NCBI RefSeq assembly: GCF_030445035.2
Contig: NC_080680.1
Span: 97,965,157 to 98,029,156 of the forward strand
Direction of reading: 5' to 3'
From: Dasypus novemcinctus
Taxonomy: Eukaryota > Chordata > Mammalia > Cingulata > Dasypodidae
DNA: 64,000 nucleotides
Position numbers and translations under genes: made by a program
In this document: one piece after another, positions 9,821-23,213 of the stretch
Layout of the letters: each line of letters opens with the position of its first letter
Numbering within the stretch: position 1 is the stretch's first letter
Notes under the pieces: model-generated
The model's database searches: none
What the model was told of the DNA's origin: nothing
What the model saw: only the letters and a program-made list of their open reading frames with translations

Positions 9821-12800
9821 AAAGTATACAATTCAGTGGATTTTAGTATATCCATAGTACTATTATATACTATAGTATTGTGCAACTATTACCACTTTCT
9901 AATTCCAGAACATTCTCTTCACTCCAAAAAGAAATCCATACCCATTAAGCAGTCACTTCCAATTTCCCCTATTCCATTCCCTGGCAACCACTAATCTGCT
10001 TCCTGTCTCTATGGATTTCCCTCTTCTTGACATGTCATATAAAAGGAACCATATAATATGTACCCTCTTGTGCCTGGATTCTTTCACTTGGCATAATGTT
10101 TTGAAGGTTTGTCCAAAACACATAGTATCATGTGTCAGTACTTCATTTCTTTTTTGACTGAAAAGTATTTTGTTGTATGGATATACTACATTTTGTTTAT
10201 TCATTCGTTGATAGATACTTGGACTGTTTCCCCCTTTTGACTATTGAGAATACTGCTGCTATGAAGAGTGGTGTACATTGTTTTGGTTTGAAAACCTGTT
10301 TTCTTTTTTGTAATAATAAACTTTATTTTTAGATTACAGAAAAGTTACATTGAAAGCATAGAGGATTCCTGTATAACTCACCCCTGCCCTTACCCACAAT
10401 TCCCCCTATTAATAACATCTTACGTTTGTGTGGTACATTTGTTACAATTGATGAACCAATATTGAAGCAATGGTACTAACCAAGGTCTATAGTTTACATT
10501 ATGGTTTATATTTTGCACTGTATAGTTTTATAGGTTTTGACAAACGTAAAATGCATGTGTCCATCATTACGATGTCATACAGAACAATTCCAATGCCCTA
10601 AAAATGCCCTGTATTCCAACTATTCTTCCTTCCCACTCCCCTCATAACCTCTGGTAACTGCTCTCTTTATATCAATGTTACAAGTTCTTTCATTACCATC
10701 CACTAATAATGACAATAGTAATAAATTTACTTTGGTCCATGATTGCATTCCCCCCTTACATTTGTTCATTCCACAACCTTGAGGATTTGGGGATGGTGAT
10801 GTCTACTCTGCTTCCGATTGAGGGGAAGCTTAGATCTTACAGGGCAGATGGAAGGAACTGTTGTGCTTGCAGTTGCAGATACTCTGATTTTTGAAATTGG
10901 GATTTCTCCATCATCATCATTTTGTTAGTTCTCCTAGGCGAGTCCAAAGAAATGGAGGGTAGGTGTTGGCCACGATTCTGCTGAGAATCAGGGCTCATCT
11001 AGCACATCAACAGACAGAAGATTTAAGTCTCTGAGACATATCTTTATGAGTATAGTGGTAATTATAGGTTCAAATTAAGGGGTAGAAGAATCGTGAGTAG
11101 GGAAATTATAAATGAGTCTAACTCTGTTATATTGGAGAAATAGATTATCATACATCCCAAAACAAGGTCTGCCAGTGGGCTGCTGGTCTCATGGGGTTGC
11201 CTGCCTGTCTGTAGTGCCTGTACGTCCTTAGAGGCTTTGTTTACTGTGGCAGTTAGTGAGATTTGTCAGAGACATGAATGAGTGTAACCTCTGGAATGAC
11301 CTCTCGGACTCACTTTGAAATTTCTTAGTCCTAAAAATTCTTTTGTATTTAATATTTCCCCTTTTTCCGAATGCATCAGTTCCAGAGAGGCTCATCTCCA
11401 GGAGTTGTGTCCATGTTGTGGGGAAGGTAGTGCGTTTATTTGCTGAGTTTGGCTTAGAGAGAGAGAACATTTATGCAAAAGGGACATTTTCAGGAGATAA
11501 CTTTTAGGCATTAGTTATTAGGTTAAGTTTCAGTTTTACAGGAGTAAGATTCTTAAGTACAAGCATTGATATTTAAGGCTTGGCATATTGGCCTGCTTTC
11601 TTTTATTAGGCACTGCCTATAGTCTCCAGAGATTTTTGCCACTGTGTTTGAGAGAGCAGCACAACTCCCCAGGATGGGAGTTTAATATTTTGTTGTGAAA
11701 ACCTGTTTTTAAAAACCTTGGGCATATACCTAGGAATGTAATTGCTGTTTAATTTTTTTTTGGAGAACCGTTAAAGCATTTTCCACAGTAGCTGCACCAT
11801 TTACATGCCCACCAGCAATATATAATGGATCCAGTTTCTTCACATTCTCCCCAAAACTTGCTTTTTTCTATTTATTCATATTATAACCATTCTGGTGTTA
11901 CCTCATTGTGGCTTTTTTATTAGAGAAGTTGTAGGTTTATTATTTTTTTATTAGAGAAGTAGTTATTGTTTTTTCTTTTTTTTTTTTGCTATTGTGGTTT
12001 TAATCTGTGTTTCCTTAATGATGACTGAAGTCACACAAATTTTGGTATGATTATTAGCCATTTATATATCTTCTTCAGAGAAATGTCTATTTGAATCCTT
12101 TGACCATTTTTAATTGGGTTGTTGTCTTTATGTTGTTGCATTGTAAGAGTTCTTTATATATTCTGGATACTAGACCCTATCAGATATATGATTTGCCAAT
12201 ATTTCCTCCTATTCTGTGTTTGTCTTTTCATGTACTTGATAGAAATCTTTGAAGCACAAAAGCTTTTTTCTCCTGAAGTCCAAGTTATCTATTTTTCCCT
12301 TTTGTGCCTTGTGCTTTTGGTGTCATATTTAAGAACCCATTGCCAAATTCAGGGTCCTGGGGATTTATTTACTACTATGTTTTTGTCTAAGACTTTTATA
12401 ATTTTTGTTTAATTTTTTATATGGTATAGGGTAGAGCTCCAACTTCACTCTTTTGAATGTGGCTATTCAGTTGTCCCAGAACCATTTGTAGAAAAGTCTA
12501 TTCTTTCCCCCCTTGAATGGTCTTGTCAAAAACCAGTTGACCATTGATGACACTCAATTCCATTCCATTACACAGCTGTCTTGACTACTGTTACTTCACA
12601 GCAAGTTTTCAAAGTGGGAAGTATAAGTCCTTTCACTTTGTTTTTCTTTTTAGAAATTATTTTGTCTATTCAAGTTCTTGCAATACTCTATGAATTTTAG
12701 AATCAGCTGATTTATTTCTGCAAAAATGACAGTTGGAAAATTTACAGAGATTGCACTGAACCTGTAGATTGCTTTGGGGAGTGTTGCCATCTGAACAAAA

Positions 12801-13724
12801 TTGTCTTGAAGCCCATGAAGTCTTTCCATTTATTTAGGTCTTCTTTGGTTTCTTTCAGCAATGTTTTTTAGTTTTCATTGCATATGTCTTGCACCTACTT
12901 TGGCAAATTTATTCCTATTCTTTTTTGATGCTATTGTAATGATGTTTATTTTCTTTATTTTATTTTCTGATTGCCCATTTTTAGTGTATAGAAATACAAC
13001 TGATTTTTTTTTTGTCTATTGATCTTTGCAACATTGCTGATACATTAGATCTAATAGTTATTTCGTGGATTTTTTAGGATTTTCAATATATAATATCATG
13101 GCATCTATGAAAAGAGATCGTTTTATTTCTTCCTTTCCAATGTAGATGACTTTTATTTCTTTAACTTGCCTAATTGCCCTGACTGGAACGTCAGCCCAGT
13201 ATTGAATAAAAGTGGTGAGAGAGAACATTGTTTTCTTTTTCTTGATCTTAGATGGAAAGTTTTTGGTCTTTCACCAGCAAGTATGGTATCAGCTGTGGGT
13301 TTTTCTTACATGCTTTTTTATAAGGTTGAGAAATTTACCTTCTATTCCTAGTTTGTTGAGTGTTTTTATAAGGAAAGATAAAGTTTTGTCAAATGTTTTT
13401 TTTTTCATTAATTGAGATGATCATTTGTGTTTTTTCCTTTCTTTCTATTAATAGAGTGTATTACAATGATGATTTACATTGATGACATTTTGAATCATCT
13501 TGCATTTCTGGAGTGTATCTGATGTGATCATGGAATGAGAGCCTTTAAATATGCTCCTGCATTCCATGTAATAGTATTTTGTTGAGTATTTTTGCATCTA
13601 TATTCCTAAAAGAAATTGGGTCTACAGTTTTCTTGTCATGCCTTTGTCTAATGTTGGTATCAAGGTAATATTGACCCCATAATAGAGTTAGGAAAAGCTT
13701 ACTCCTTTCTATTTTATGCAAAAG
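9821..13724 (-). mobile_element. oldest L1, 3' part: ORF2 C-terminal region and 3' end (interrupted)
   Basis: Degenerate L1 ORF2 and 3' sequence in minus orientation. 9821-10288 and 11710-13724 are two parts of one copy, separated by the insertion at 10303-11695. The second part runs from the ORF2 C-terminal region (from about 11710) into the reverse transcriptase region (up to 13724). The frames are full of stops. The element resumes at 18019 and again in further pieces up to about 58730. Confidence 0.75.
10303..11695 (-). mobile_element. L1 3' UTR insertion with 14-bp target-site duplication
   Basis: A 5'-truncated L1 represented only by 3' UTR. Its T-rich left edge is the A tail. It is flanked by tgaaaacctgtttt at 10289-10302 and 11696-11709. 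The block containing gtggtacatttgttacaa and the block around tttacattatggtttatatt are shared with the 3' UTRs at 16040, 21080 and 56030. Confidence 0.85.
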
Positions 13725-15499
13725 TTTGAGAGGAATTTTTTAATTTTTATTTTTGAAGAAGTTTTAGATAACATGAATATTAGATTTAAAATATAGGGGA
13801 TTCCCATATGCTCCACCCCTATCCCTCCCACACTTTCACACATTATCAACGCTTTTCATTAGTGTGGTGCATATGCTACAATTGATGAACACGTATTGAA
13901 GCATTGCTATTAACCATGGACTATAGGTTAATTAGAGTTTACTCTTGGCCCCGCACAATTTTGTACGTTATGACAAAATGTATAATGACCTATATCAGTC
14001 ATTGAAGTTTCATGTAGGACAATTCCAATGTTCGAAAAATGCCCCATGTTATACCTATTCTTGCTTCTCCTTCCCCTCAGAACATCCCCTCAGAACATCT
14101 GCCTTTATATCAATAATAAAATTTACTAACTAATAATTCTGTAATAGAATAGCAATAATAAGTCTACTTTAGTCCATTGTTCATTCCCCAATCTTGAGGA
14201 TTTTGGGAAGGCGATGCCCACTCTATTTCTAATTGAGAGAGGCTTAGATACCATGGGGCAGATGGATGGAACTATCTTGCTTGCAGTTGCAGACACTCTT
14301 CCTTGGGATGGACATTGCCCATCACCATCTCCTTGTTATATGTCCTGGGTCAGTCCAGTGAACTGGAGAGTTGGTATTGCAACTCTGCTGAGAGTCAGGG
14401 CTCAACTGGCACATGAACAGACCAAAGATTTAAGTCTCTGGAACATATATTCAAAAAATACAGTGCTAATTATAGGTTCAAATAAAAGGGGCAGAAAACC
14501 CATGTATAAGGAAACTATAAATGAGTCGAACTATGTTACATTGGGGAGCATAAATTCCATAGTTAAAGCCGACTGACGGAGTGCTGAATTCCTGAGCTTG
14601 TCTGCCTTGCTTATGGTATCTGGATGTCTCTAGAACCCTCAGGAGCCTAATTGTTTGAAGCACCGTTTACCACAGTAGTCAATGAGATCCTGCTGAGACA
14701 TGCATAAGCGTAGCCTCTGGAATGATCTTCTGACTCACTCAGAAATCTCTTAGCCATAAAAACTCATTTTTATTTAACATTTCCCCCTTTTGGTGAAAGT
14801 CTTTTTCCAAATGCATTGCTAGTTGATGCTTGGTAAAAATCCCTTAGTGACAGGAGGCTCATCCCCAGGAGTCAAGCCCCACACTGGGGGGAAGGTAGTG
14901 CATTTATATGCTGAGTTTGGCTTAGAGAGAGGCCACAGTTGAGCTACAAGGAGGCTTTCAGGGAGAAATTCTTAGGCAATAGATAATACTAGGCTAAGTT
15001 TCAATTTCCCAAGAAATAGGTTCCTAAGTAAAGTCATCAATATCAAAGGTTTGGCATAATAGTCTGCCTTTCTCCACTAGCCACTGCCTATATACTAGGG
15101 GATTCTTGCCGTTCTATTAGAGAATGTAGCAAGACTTCCCAGGATGGGAATTCAATATTCTCTCCATTTTTGTGTGGGTCTCCACCTACTGAGATAATGC
15201 CCCATGAACACCTGAACATATTCATATGTCTTAGAGGCATGCCCTAGATGAACCCCTCCCCACATATCCCCGATCACTGACACCCTGCACTAGTGATACT
15301 CACCTGCCAAAGTTATGACCCTTCTGTGATTCAAAACTTCTCCAAAAATGAAGCCAAAAATATAACCAAGTAAAATTAATTAGAATGTAAAATAATAACA
15401 ATAATTTAAGAAATAACAAATAAAATACAAAAATAGAGAAATTTGAAATAAAAATTTTAGTACATCGCGTCTTTCATCATTGTAAGATCTGTTACCTTG

Positions 15500-15991
15500 T
15501 GTAGTAGTTTGGTATTATTTATGAATTTCAAAAATAGATACTGAATTATTTTTATAAACTGGCCTGTTTGCACATTAGATTGTATTGGATTCAGAGGTCT
15601 CACTTTCCCTGAATTAAATAATGATTAAGGCTTTGATTGGGACACATCAGTAGGAGACTCATAGATAAAACTACACAGCAGAGCAGAGGAGTTAGTTGGA
15701 GTTTCAATGCTGGAGTTTTGAGCTGGAGCCTGGGAAGTAAGGACACAGAGGAGCAGAGCAGTTGATCCCAGAAAGAATCAAGCCCCAGGAAGAAAGGAAC
15801 CAAAGAAGTCTGAACTCTTGGCAGAAATTGGCAGCCATCTTGCTCAACATGTGGCAACAGACTTTGGTGAGGGAAGTAACTTAGGCTTTATGGCCTGGTA
15901 ACTGTAAACTTCTATCCCAAATAAATACCCATGATAAAAGCCAATAGATTTCTGGTATTTTGCATCAGCACCCCTTTGGCTGACTAATACA
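15500..15991 (+). mobile_element. LTR of the MaLR/ERVL type
   Basis: Starts TGTAG and ends ATACA, with an AATAAA signal near its 3' end. It is flanked by a 5-bp duplication, ccttg, at 15495-15499 and 15992-15996, as expected for class III LTR elements. Removing it restores a continuous L1 3' UTR that aligns with the copy at about 21040-21060. No internal retroviral sequence remains, so it is a solo LTR. Confidence 0.75.
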
Positions 15992-16454
15992 CCTTGTAAG
16001 TACAGTGGCTATGTCTTCTGTATGTTCCCCCAGTGTCTTATTTTTTTAATTTTATCTTGAAAGAAGCTTTAGGTTACAGAAAAGTCACATAGAAAATATA
16101 GGGGATTCCCATATACCCAATACCCTCACCTTTTCCCATTTTCCCCTATTTATAGCATTTTACATGTGGATGGTACACTTGTTATAATTGATGTACAAAT
16201 TTTGAAGCATTACTACTAACCGTGGTCAATGGTTTACATTATGGTTTACATTTTGCACCATACACTTTTATAGGTTTTGACAAAATTTACAATGGCCTGT
16301 ATCCTTTACTGCATGATCATGCAGAATAATTCTAAAGCCATAAAAATTCCTTATGTTCCATCTATTCTATTTTTCCTTACCCCTCCCCTAGAACCTATGG
16401 TAAACACTAAGGTTCAATTTTTGAAGACTAAGATTCATAATTTCTTGTAATAAT

Positions 16455-16672
16455 ATTGAGGGCTTGGGAGCTGATGTGGCTCAAGCAGTCAGCACCACAT
16501 GGGAGGTCCAGGATTTGGTTCCTGGTGACTCCTGAAAAAACAAGAACAAACAACAAGGAAAAGAAAGAAAAAACCAACTCAGGGAAGCCAATGTGGCTCA
16601 GTGGTTGAGTGCCAGCTTTCCATATACAAGGTACTGGGCTCAATCCCCAGCTCCCAGTACCTAAAAAAAATT
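16455..16672 (+). mobile_element. dimeric tRNA-type SINE
   Basis: Two tRNA-like heads (around 16460 and 16583), each with a gtggctcaa/gtggctcag A-box-like stretch, joined by an A-rich linker of about 50 bp, and ending in an A-rich tail. It lies inside the L1 3' UTR. It is the uninterrupted counterpart of the dimer at 3752-4360. Confidence 0.65.
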
Positions 16673-18018
16673 AAAAAATAAAAAATAAAAAAATATAGGG
16701 CTTGACATATTGGTCTGTTTTCTTTTTTTCTTTTATTAGGCACTACCTATGTTCTCAAGGGATTCTTGTCCCTCTAATTGAGAACATAGCAGGACTTCCC
16801 AGGATGGGAGTTTAATATTTTCTTGTTTATTGTGTGGGTCTCCACCTACTGAGATAACACACTCTGACAAGATGAACACTTACACATTCCATAGAGGCAT
16901 GCATCAGGTGTGCCGCATCCCACCTATCCCCCCACACCCAAAGCCCTGCACCAGTAACCCTGCCCTGTTATATGTGCCAAAAGAACACTCCCACCATTGT
17001 AGTTTTAACCACAGGCCTGAAAATCCCCAGAGTTCACCTGCTCCTTCCTCCAAACGTTACCCTAGTTGCATGGATAGACCAATCCAATCTCCCACCCTAC
17101 TCCCCCTCACAGACCAGCACCGAACCCATCACATCACTGCAGCACTCTCATGTTCTCCACCGCACACAACCGCACCCTACTACCTTATCACAGATTTTGC
17201 CCATTTGAGCATCAGCTTACCACCCTCTACTCCCTTTCTCTCTCCTGTTAACCTATCTACCAGACTCTAGCTCTGTGATTCTGCTCAATTTCTTAATTCA
17301 TATCAGTGAGGTCATGTAATATTTGTCCTTCAGTGACTGTATTACTTCACTCAACATAAGGTCTTCAAGATTTATCCATGTTATCCTGTGTGTTAACACT
17401 GCATTCCTTCTTACAGCTGAGTAATATTCCATTGTGTGCATATACCACAGTTTGCTTCTCTATTCATCTGTTGATGGACATTTGGGCTGATTCCAACTTT
17501 TGGCAATAGGTGAATAATGCTATTATGAACATTTGGTGTGCATTTATCTGTTCATGTCCCTGCTTTCAATTCTTCTGGGTATATACTCAGCAGTGGGATT
17601 GCTGGATCATATGGCAGTTCTATAGTTAGCTTCCTGAGGAACTGCCAAACTCTCCTTCATAATGGCTGCACCATTCTACATTTCCACCGGCAGTGGATAA
17701 GTGTTCCCTTTTCTCCACATCCTCTCCAGAACATGTAATCCTCTGTTTTTTTTTTTAATAGCCACCAGACTAATAGGTATAAGATGATATATCATTATAG
17801 TTTTGATTTGCATTTCACTAATAGCTAGTGATGTTGAGCATGTTTTCATGTGCTATTTATCCATTTGTATCTTTTTTGGAGAAGAGTCTATTCAAATCTC
17901 TTGCCCATTTTTAAAAACAGATTGTCTTTATATTTTCAAGATGTAGGATTTCTTTATATATGCTGGATATTAGGTCCTTATCAGACAGATGGTTACCAAA
18001 TATTTTTGAGAGGGGTTT

Positions 18019-18946
18019 GAGTTATTTCTCATTAGATGCTTAATAGAATTCACTAGTGGTCTGGACCTGGACCTTATTTATTTATTTATCTTAAAGATTT
18101 ATTTATTTAATTTAATTCCCCCCGCCCCCAGGTGTCTGTTCTCTGTGTCTATTTGCTGCATCTTGTTTCTTTGTCCACTTCTGTTGTCGTCAGTGGCACA
18201 GGAAGCGTGCGCGGCGCCATTCCTGGGCAGGCTGCACTTTCTTTCGCGCTGGGCAGCTCTCCTTATGGGGCGCACTCCTTGCGCGTGGGGCTCCCCTATG
18301 CGGGGGACACCCCTGCCTGGCATGGCACTCCTTGAGCGCATCAGCACTGCGCGTGGGCCAGCTCCACACGAGTCAAGGAGGCCCGGGGTTTGAACCGCGG
18401 ACCTCCCGTGTGGTAGACGGACGCCCTAACCACTGGGCCAAGTCCGTTTCCCCCTGGACCTTATTTTGTTGAAATTTTTCTTTTATTACTGATTATTCTC
18501 TTTACTTACTATAGGTCTATTCAAATTTTCTATTTTATTGAGCAATTTTTGGTAATGTGTGTTTTTCTAGGAATTTGTCTTATTTATTTATTTATTTATT
18601 TTGATTATCTAATTTGTTGAAACACAATTATTCTTAGTATTCTCAGATAATCCTTTTTATTTCTGTAGGTTTTGTAGTAATATTACCACTTTCATTCCTG
18701 ATTTTAGTAATTTAAGTCTTCTCTCTTTTTATCTGGTGAGTCTAGCTAAAGGTTTGCCAGTTTTTATCTTTCCAAAGAGCCAACATATGCTTTCATTTGA
18801 TTCTCTTTTGTTTTTCCATTCTCTGTTTCCTTTATCTCTGCTCTAATCTTTATTACTTCTTTCATTTCACTCATTTTGGATTTAGTTTGTTCTTCTTTTT
18901 ATAGTTCCTAAAAGTGTAAAGTAATATTGTTGATTTGAGATGTTGT
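18019..18946 (-). mobile_element. oldest L1, ORF2 reverse transcriptase segment (continued)
   Basis: Continues the L1 of 9821-13724 after the insertion. 18019-18079 and 18453-18946 cover the N-terminal part of the reverse transcriptase region and the linker, and the SINE at 18080-18452 splits them. The frames are degenerate. The next collinear piece is at about 47203. Confidence 0.7.
18080..18452 (-). mobile_element. DAS-III-type tRNA-derived SINE
   Basis: A well-preserved 373-bp copy in minus orientation, flanked by an exact 14-bp duplication, cctggaccttattt, at 18066-18079 and 18453-18466. Confidence 0.9.
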
Positions 18947-19030
18947 TTTTTTCAGGAGATACTGGGGCTTGAACCCAGGACCTCATATATGGGAAGCAGG
19001 TGCTCAACCATTGAACTACATCTGCTCCCT
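18947..19030 (-). mobile_element. short tRNA-type SINE monomer
   Basis: A single tRNA-like head in minus orientation (gggcttgaacccaggacctc is the reverse complement of its B-box part), with a T-run at the left as tail. Confidence 0.6.
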
Positions 19031-19259
19031 CTTGTTTCTTTTTTTTAATTTTTATAATCCTATGTCTCTGTTTGCTGATTCTTTCCTCTGCTTCTTCAAG
19101 GCTGCTGTTGTATCACTCTAATGTAATTTTTTTCCATTTTTTAGAGATCTTTGTTTCGTCAATGTTTTGCAGTTTACAATGTTCAAATCTTGGATCTCCT
19201 TGGTTAAATTTATTCCTAGGTATTTTGTTATTTTTGATGAAATTTTAAATATGTATTTT
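19031..19259 (-). mobile_element. L1 ORF2 fragment, degenerate
   Basis: The part around tggttaaatttattcctagg is the well-known stretch of L1 ORF2 read in minus orientation. Its relation to the neighbouring L1 pieces is unclear; it does not fit the collinear order of the oldest L1 and may be a separate fragment. Confidence 0.45.
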
Positions 19260-22200
19260 TTATTTTAAAAAAGATACTTAGATTACATAAATGTTACATT
19301 TTAAAAAATGGGATTACCATATGACCCACTCCCTACACCTCCCACATTTTCCCACATTAACAATATCCTTCATTAGTGTGGTACATGTGTTAAAATTATT
19401 AAAACATTTTGGAGCATTGCCATTAAGCATGGATAATAGTTTACATTGTAGTTTACACTCTCTCACACACAATTCTGTACTTTATGGCAAGATATATAAT
19501 GTCCTATATCTATTGTTGTAGTGTCATTCAGAACAATTCCCAAGTCCCAAAAATGCCCCCATATTACACTTCTTTTTCTCTCTCCCTGCCCACAGAACCT
19601 CCAGTGGCCACTGCCTCCACATCCATGATATAATTTTCTCCATTGCTAGAATCACAATACGTCTATAGTAGAATACCAGTAAGTCCACTTTAGTCTATAG
19701 TTTATTCCCCAATCCTGAGGATTCTGGCATGGTGATGCCCACTCCACCTCTAATTGAGAGGGGGCTTCAATCCCATGGGGAAGATGGATGGGACTCTCTT
19801 GCTTGCAGTTGTAGACTCTCAGTTCCTTGGGATGGTCATTATCCATCATCATCTCCTTTTTATTTGACTTGGGCAAGTCCAATAAACTGGAGAGTAGGTG
19901 TTGCAACTCCATGGAGATTCAGGGCCCAGTTGGCATATGGACAGCCCAAAGATTTCAGTTGCTTGGATATACATCTATCAACCCTAGTACTAAGTATAGG
20001 TTCAAATAGAAGGGTCAGAAGAGGCATGTTTAGGGAAACCACAACTGAGTCCAACTCTATCACATGGGGGAGCATAAATTCCAAAGTAGAGCCCACTGGC
20101 AAGGCTGAAATTCCTGAGCTATCAGCCCTGGCTATAGTGTCTGGATGTCTCCAGAGCCCTCATGAGCCCCACTATTTGAGACAGTATTTACTTTGGCAGT
20201 CAATGAGATCCTGCTGAGACATGCATAAGCATAACTTCTGGAATGACCTCCTGACTTACTTTGAAATCTCTTAGCCATATAAACTCAGTTTTCTTTACCT
20301 TTTCCCCCTTTTCCTCAAGGTCTTTTTCCAGTTGCATTGTTAGTTGGTGCTTGATAGTAATCCCTTGGTGCCAGGGAGACTCATCCATGGGAGTCAGGTC
20401 CCATGGTGGAGGGAAGGTAATGCATTTATATGCTGAGTTAATTTAGAGAAAGGCCACATTTGAATAACAAGGAATCTCTCAGGAGGTAACTTTAGGCACC
20501 CTATAATACTAGATTAAGTTTCAATTCAAGTGTAAAGTTTCTTAAGTACAGTCATAAATATTAAGGGCCAATGAAGGGAACTTCCTCCTTCATTAGTCAT
20601 TGCTCCTGTACTCAGGGGATTTTTGATATTCCACTAGAGACTGTGGCAGAGCTCCCCAGGATCGGAATTCAATATTCTTTCAATTATTGTCTCCACCCAA
20701 ACAAGGCCCCATGACAAGGCCCCATGAACAATTGAACACATTCATATGCCTTACATGTATGCCTAGGTGAACCTCCTCCCATATACCCCCATCACTGACA
20801 CCCCACAAAATTAATCCCCCTGTCATAGTTGTAACACTTCTGTGATTCAAAGCTTCTTCAAAAATGAAGCCAACAAAATAGCCAAATAAAATTAATAAGA
20901 AAATGAAATAATAATGGTAGTTTTAAAAATAAGAAAATTTAAAAAATTAAAAACATAAAAAAGATTTCAAATAACAATAATGAAAAAATATTTTTGAAAA
21001 ATTTTTTGATATTATGTCTTTCATAACTGTAAGATCTGTTGTCTTGTATGTATAGTGACATTTTCTTCCATTTATTTTCCCAGTGTCTTACTTTTTCATT
21101 TTGTCTTCAAAGAAGTTTTAGGTTACAGAAAAGTAACGTACAGAATATAGGGGATTCTCATATACCCAACATTCTCTCTCTTTTCCCCTTTTTCCTATTA
21201 ATAATATTTTACATATGGATGGTACATTTGTTACAACTGATATACAAATATTGAAACATTGTTACTAACCATGGTCAATGGTTTACATTATGGTTTACAT
21301 TTTGGACCATACGCTTCCATAAATTCAATGGAATTTAACATGGCCTGTATCCATCATTGCAAGATCATGTAAAACTTCCATTGCCCTCAAAATGCCCCAT
21401 GTTCAATCCGTTCTATTTCCCCCTCCCCCTCCCCTCAGGACCCCAGCACCCACCAGGCCTCACTTCTTGAAGAACAAGGTTCATAGTTATTTGCAACAAC
21501 ATTGAGGGTTTGACATACTGGCCTTGCCTCCCCTATTAGGTACTGTCTATGCTCTCAAGAGACTCCTGCTTCTCTATTTGAGAACATAACAGGTCTCCCC
21601 AGGATGGGAGCCCAACACCTCCCCACTCATTATGTAATAATAAGCTGGAATCAACCTAGGATAACAACCCTGATGGCAAGATGAACACTCACACACACCC
21701 TAGAAGCCTGCTCCAGGTGCACCTTGTCCTGAATGACATGCTAAACCAGGAATCCTCCCCTGCCATATTGCCTAAAGAACACTCCCAACATTTTAGTTTT
21801 AACCACATACTCGCCAATCCCCAGTGCTCACCTTCTCCCTGCCCCAACCCCCCCCGCCCAGTTCCATGGGCAGTCCAACCTACTCTTCCCAACGTAACCC
21901 CCTGTCAAACCAACACCACCTACCCAAAAGTGACTGCACAACTGTCCTACCCCTCCACTGCACAACTACACACTTCCACCTTATCATAGATTTTGCCCAT
22001 ATGGATGTTGGCTCACAACCTTCTGCTCCCTTTCTAACTCTTGTAAACCTATAATCCAGACTCTAGCTCTGTGAGGCTGCTCAATTTACTTAATTCACAT
22101 CAATGAGGTCATGTAATATTTGTCCTTCAGTGCCTGACTTGCTTCACTCAACATAAGGTCTTCAAGATTCATCCATGTTATCCTGTGTGTTAATACTGCA

Positions 22201-22319
22201 TTTCTTCTTATAGCTGAGAAGTATTCCACTGTATGTTTATGCCACGATTTGTTTATCCATTCATCTGTTGATGGGAATTTGCATTGATTTCAATTTTTGG
22301 CAATTATGAATAATGCCAT
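19260..22319 (-). mobile_element. middle-aged L1, 3' UTR and ORF2 end (left of the provirus)
   Basis: The 3' UTR runs from 19260 to about 22100, followed by the last part of ORF2. It is cut at 22319 by the endogenous retrovirus and resumes at 31016 with the duplicated tgccat. The 3' UTR is built of two parts, both also seen at 13739-17300. Confidence 0.75.
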
Positions 22320-22868
22320 TGTGGCCGCCGTTGCGGTACCGCGGGCGGGTCACTGCCGGGGGTCGGGCCGAGCTCACGGCCGGACCAGGGCGGCAGCGGG
22401 CAGCTCAAGGCTTGGTGGGGACGGGCGGCTCAAGGCTTGGTGGGGACGCGCGGTTAGGTGGAAGAAACCAAGGAGACGAGGTCTATGCGCAGGTCTGATT
22501 TATTTAAGGAAGTACATGGGGTTTTATAGCCTCGTGGAGGTGGGGAGGTTGTGGGAGGGGCATGTCCGCGGGGCAGCTGAGGATTGGCTGCAGAGGCAAG
22601 GGCGGACCTGCGGTTTAGGCCGTAAGCAGTTGATGGCAGAGGAGGTGGTTTCAGAGGTTGTGCCGGGGTGGATGCGGGATGAGGGCGGTTGGAATGAGGC
22701 GGGGAGAACAGCAACGGCTGGGAGGGGGAAGATAACAGTGGCTGGGAGGAGGGGCGGAGGGAGGCAGCAGCATAAGCTGCTGCCGAGAAGGGCCATAATA
22801 CAGAGAGGTTATGAAGAACAGGTGGGTAAAGTATAAGGAAGCGAAAAGCAGGGTGGGAGCAGGGGACA
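22320..22868 (-). repeat. 3' LTR of the provirus
   Basis: 549 bp, TG at the left edge and CA at the right edge on the plus strand. It equals the 5' LTR except for about nine substitutions and a 25-bp tandem duplication around 22403-22452 (the stretch containing ggctcaaggcttggtgggga occurs twice here and once in the 5' LTR). Confidence 0.95.
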
Positions 22869-22871
22869 ATT

Positions 22872-22883
22872 GCTCCCTTTTTC
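22872..22883 (-). promoter_or_regulatory. polypurine tract
   Basis: On the minus strand GAAAAAGGGAGCA lies three bases upstream of the 3' LTR, where the primer for plus-strand DNA synthesis is expected. Confidence 0.75.
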
Positions 22884-23213
22884 GAAAATAAGGGACATTG
22901 ACGGCTTTAAAGAAAGTGCAGGCTTTGCGGGATTGACATTTTGTGGGGAGGAAAGATGAGGGGGGTGAGAGGAGGGGAAATAGGGAAGAGAGGAACGAGG
23001 AGGGGTTACCAGCAGGGGGCGTGGGGGGCACGAGGGGGGCGTGAGCAGAGGGGAGGGCGGCTGAAACGCCCGATTCCCCATGCGGAGGGCAGAGAACCCG
23101 TACCCGCAGCTCGAGGCGACCACGATGGGCCCTATCGATGGCCGCCTCCTGCCACCTCCGTGAGCCACACCTGGGCGTGCCGGGCCTCCTCGGGAAGGGG
23201 ATGGCTTTGGGAG
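22884..23213 (-). other. provirus region between env stop and polypurine tract
   Basis: About 330 bp, pyrimidine-rich in the sense direction, especially 22930-23060. The open frames lack an ATG start or any similarity I recognise. In some type D viruses an RNA export element lies at this place; I see no clear copy of one, and no folding was computed. Confidence 0.4.

Larger units (their letters stand above)
13739..18004 (-). mobile_element. 5'-truncated L1 with long 3' UTR
   Basis: The 3' UTR runs from 13739 to about 17300 (interrupted by an LTR at 15500-15991), followed by the C-terminal part of ORF2 to 18004. It is flanked by imperfect duplications, tttgagaggaattt (13725-13738) and tttgagaggggttt (18005-18018). 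The two flanks join into continuous older L1 sequence, which confirms that it inserted into that element. A dimeric SINE (16455-16672) has landed inside it. Confidence 0.8.
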
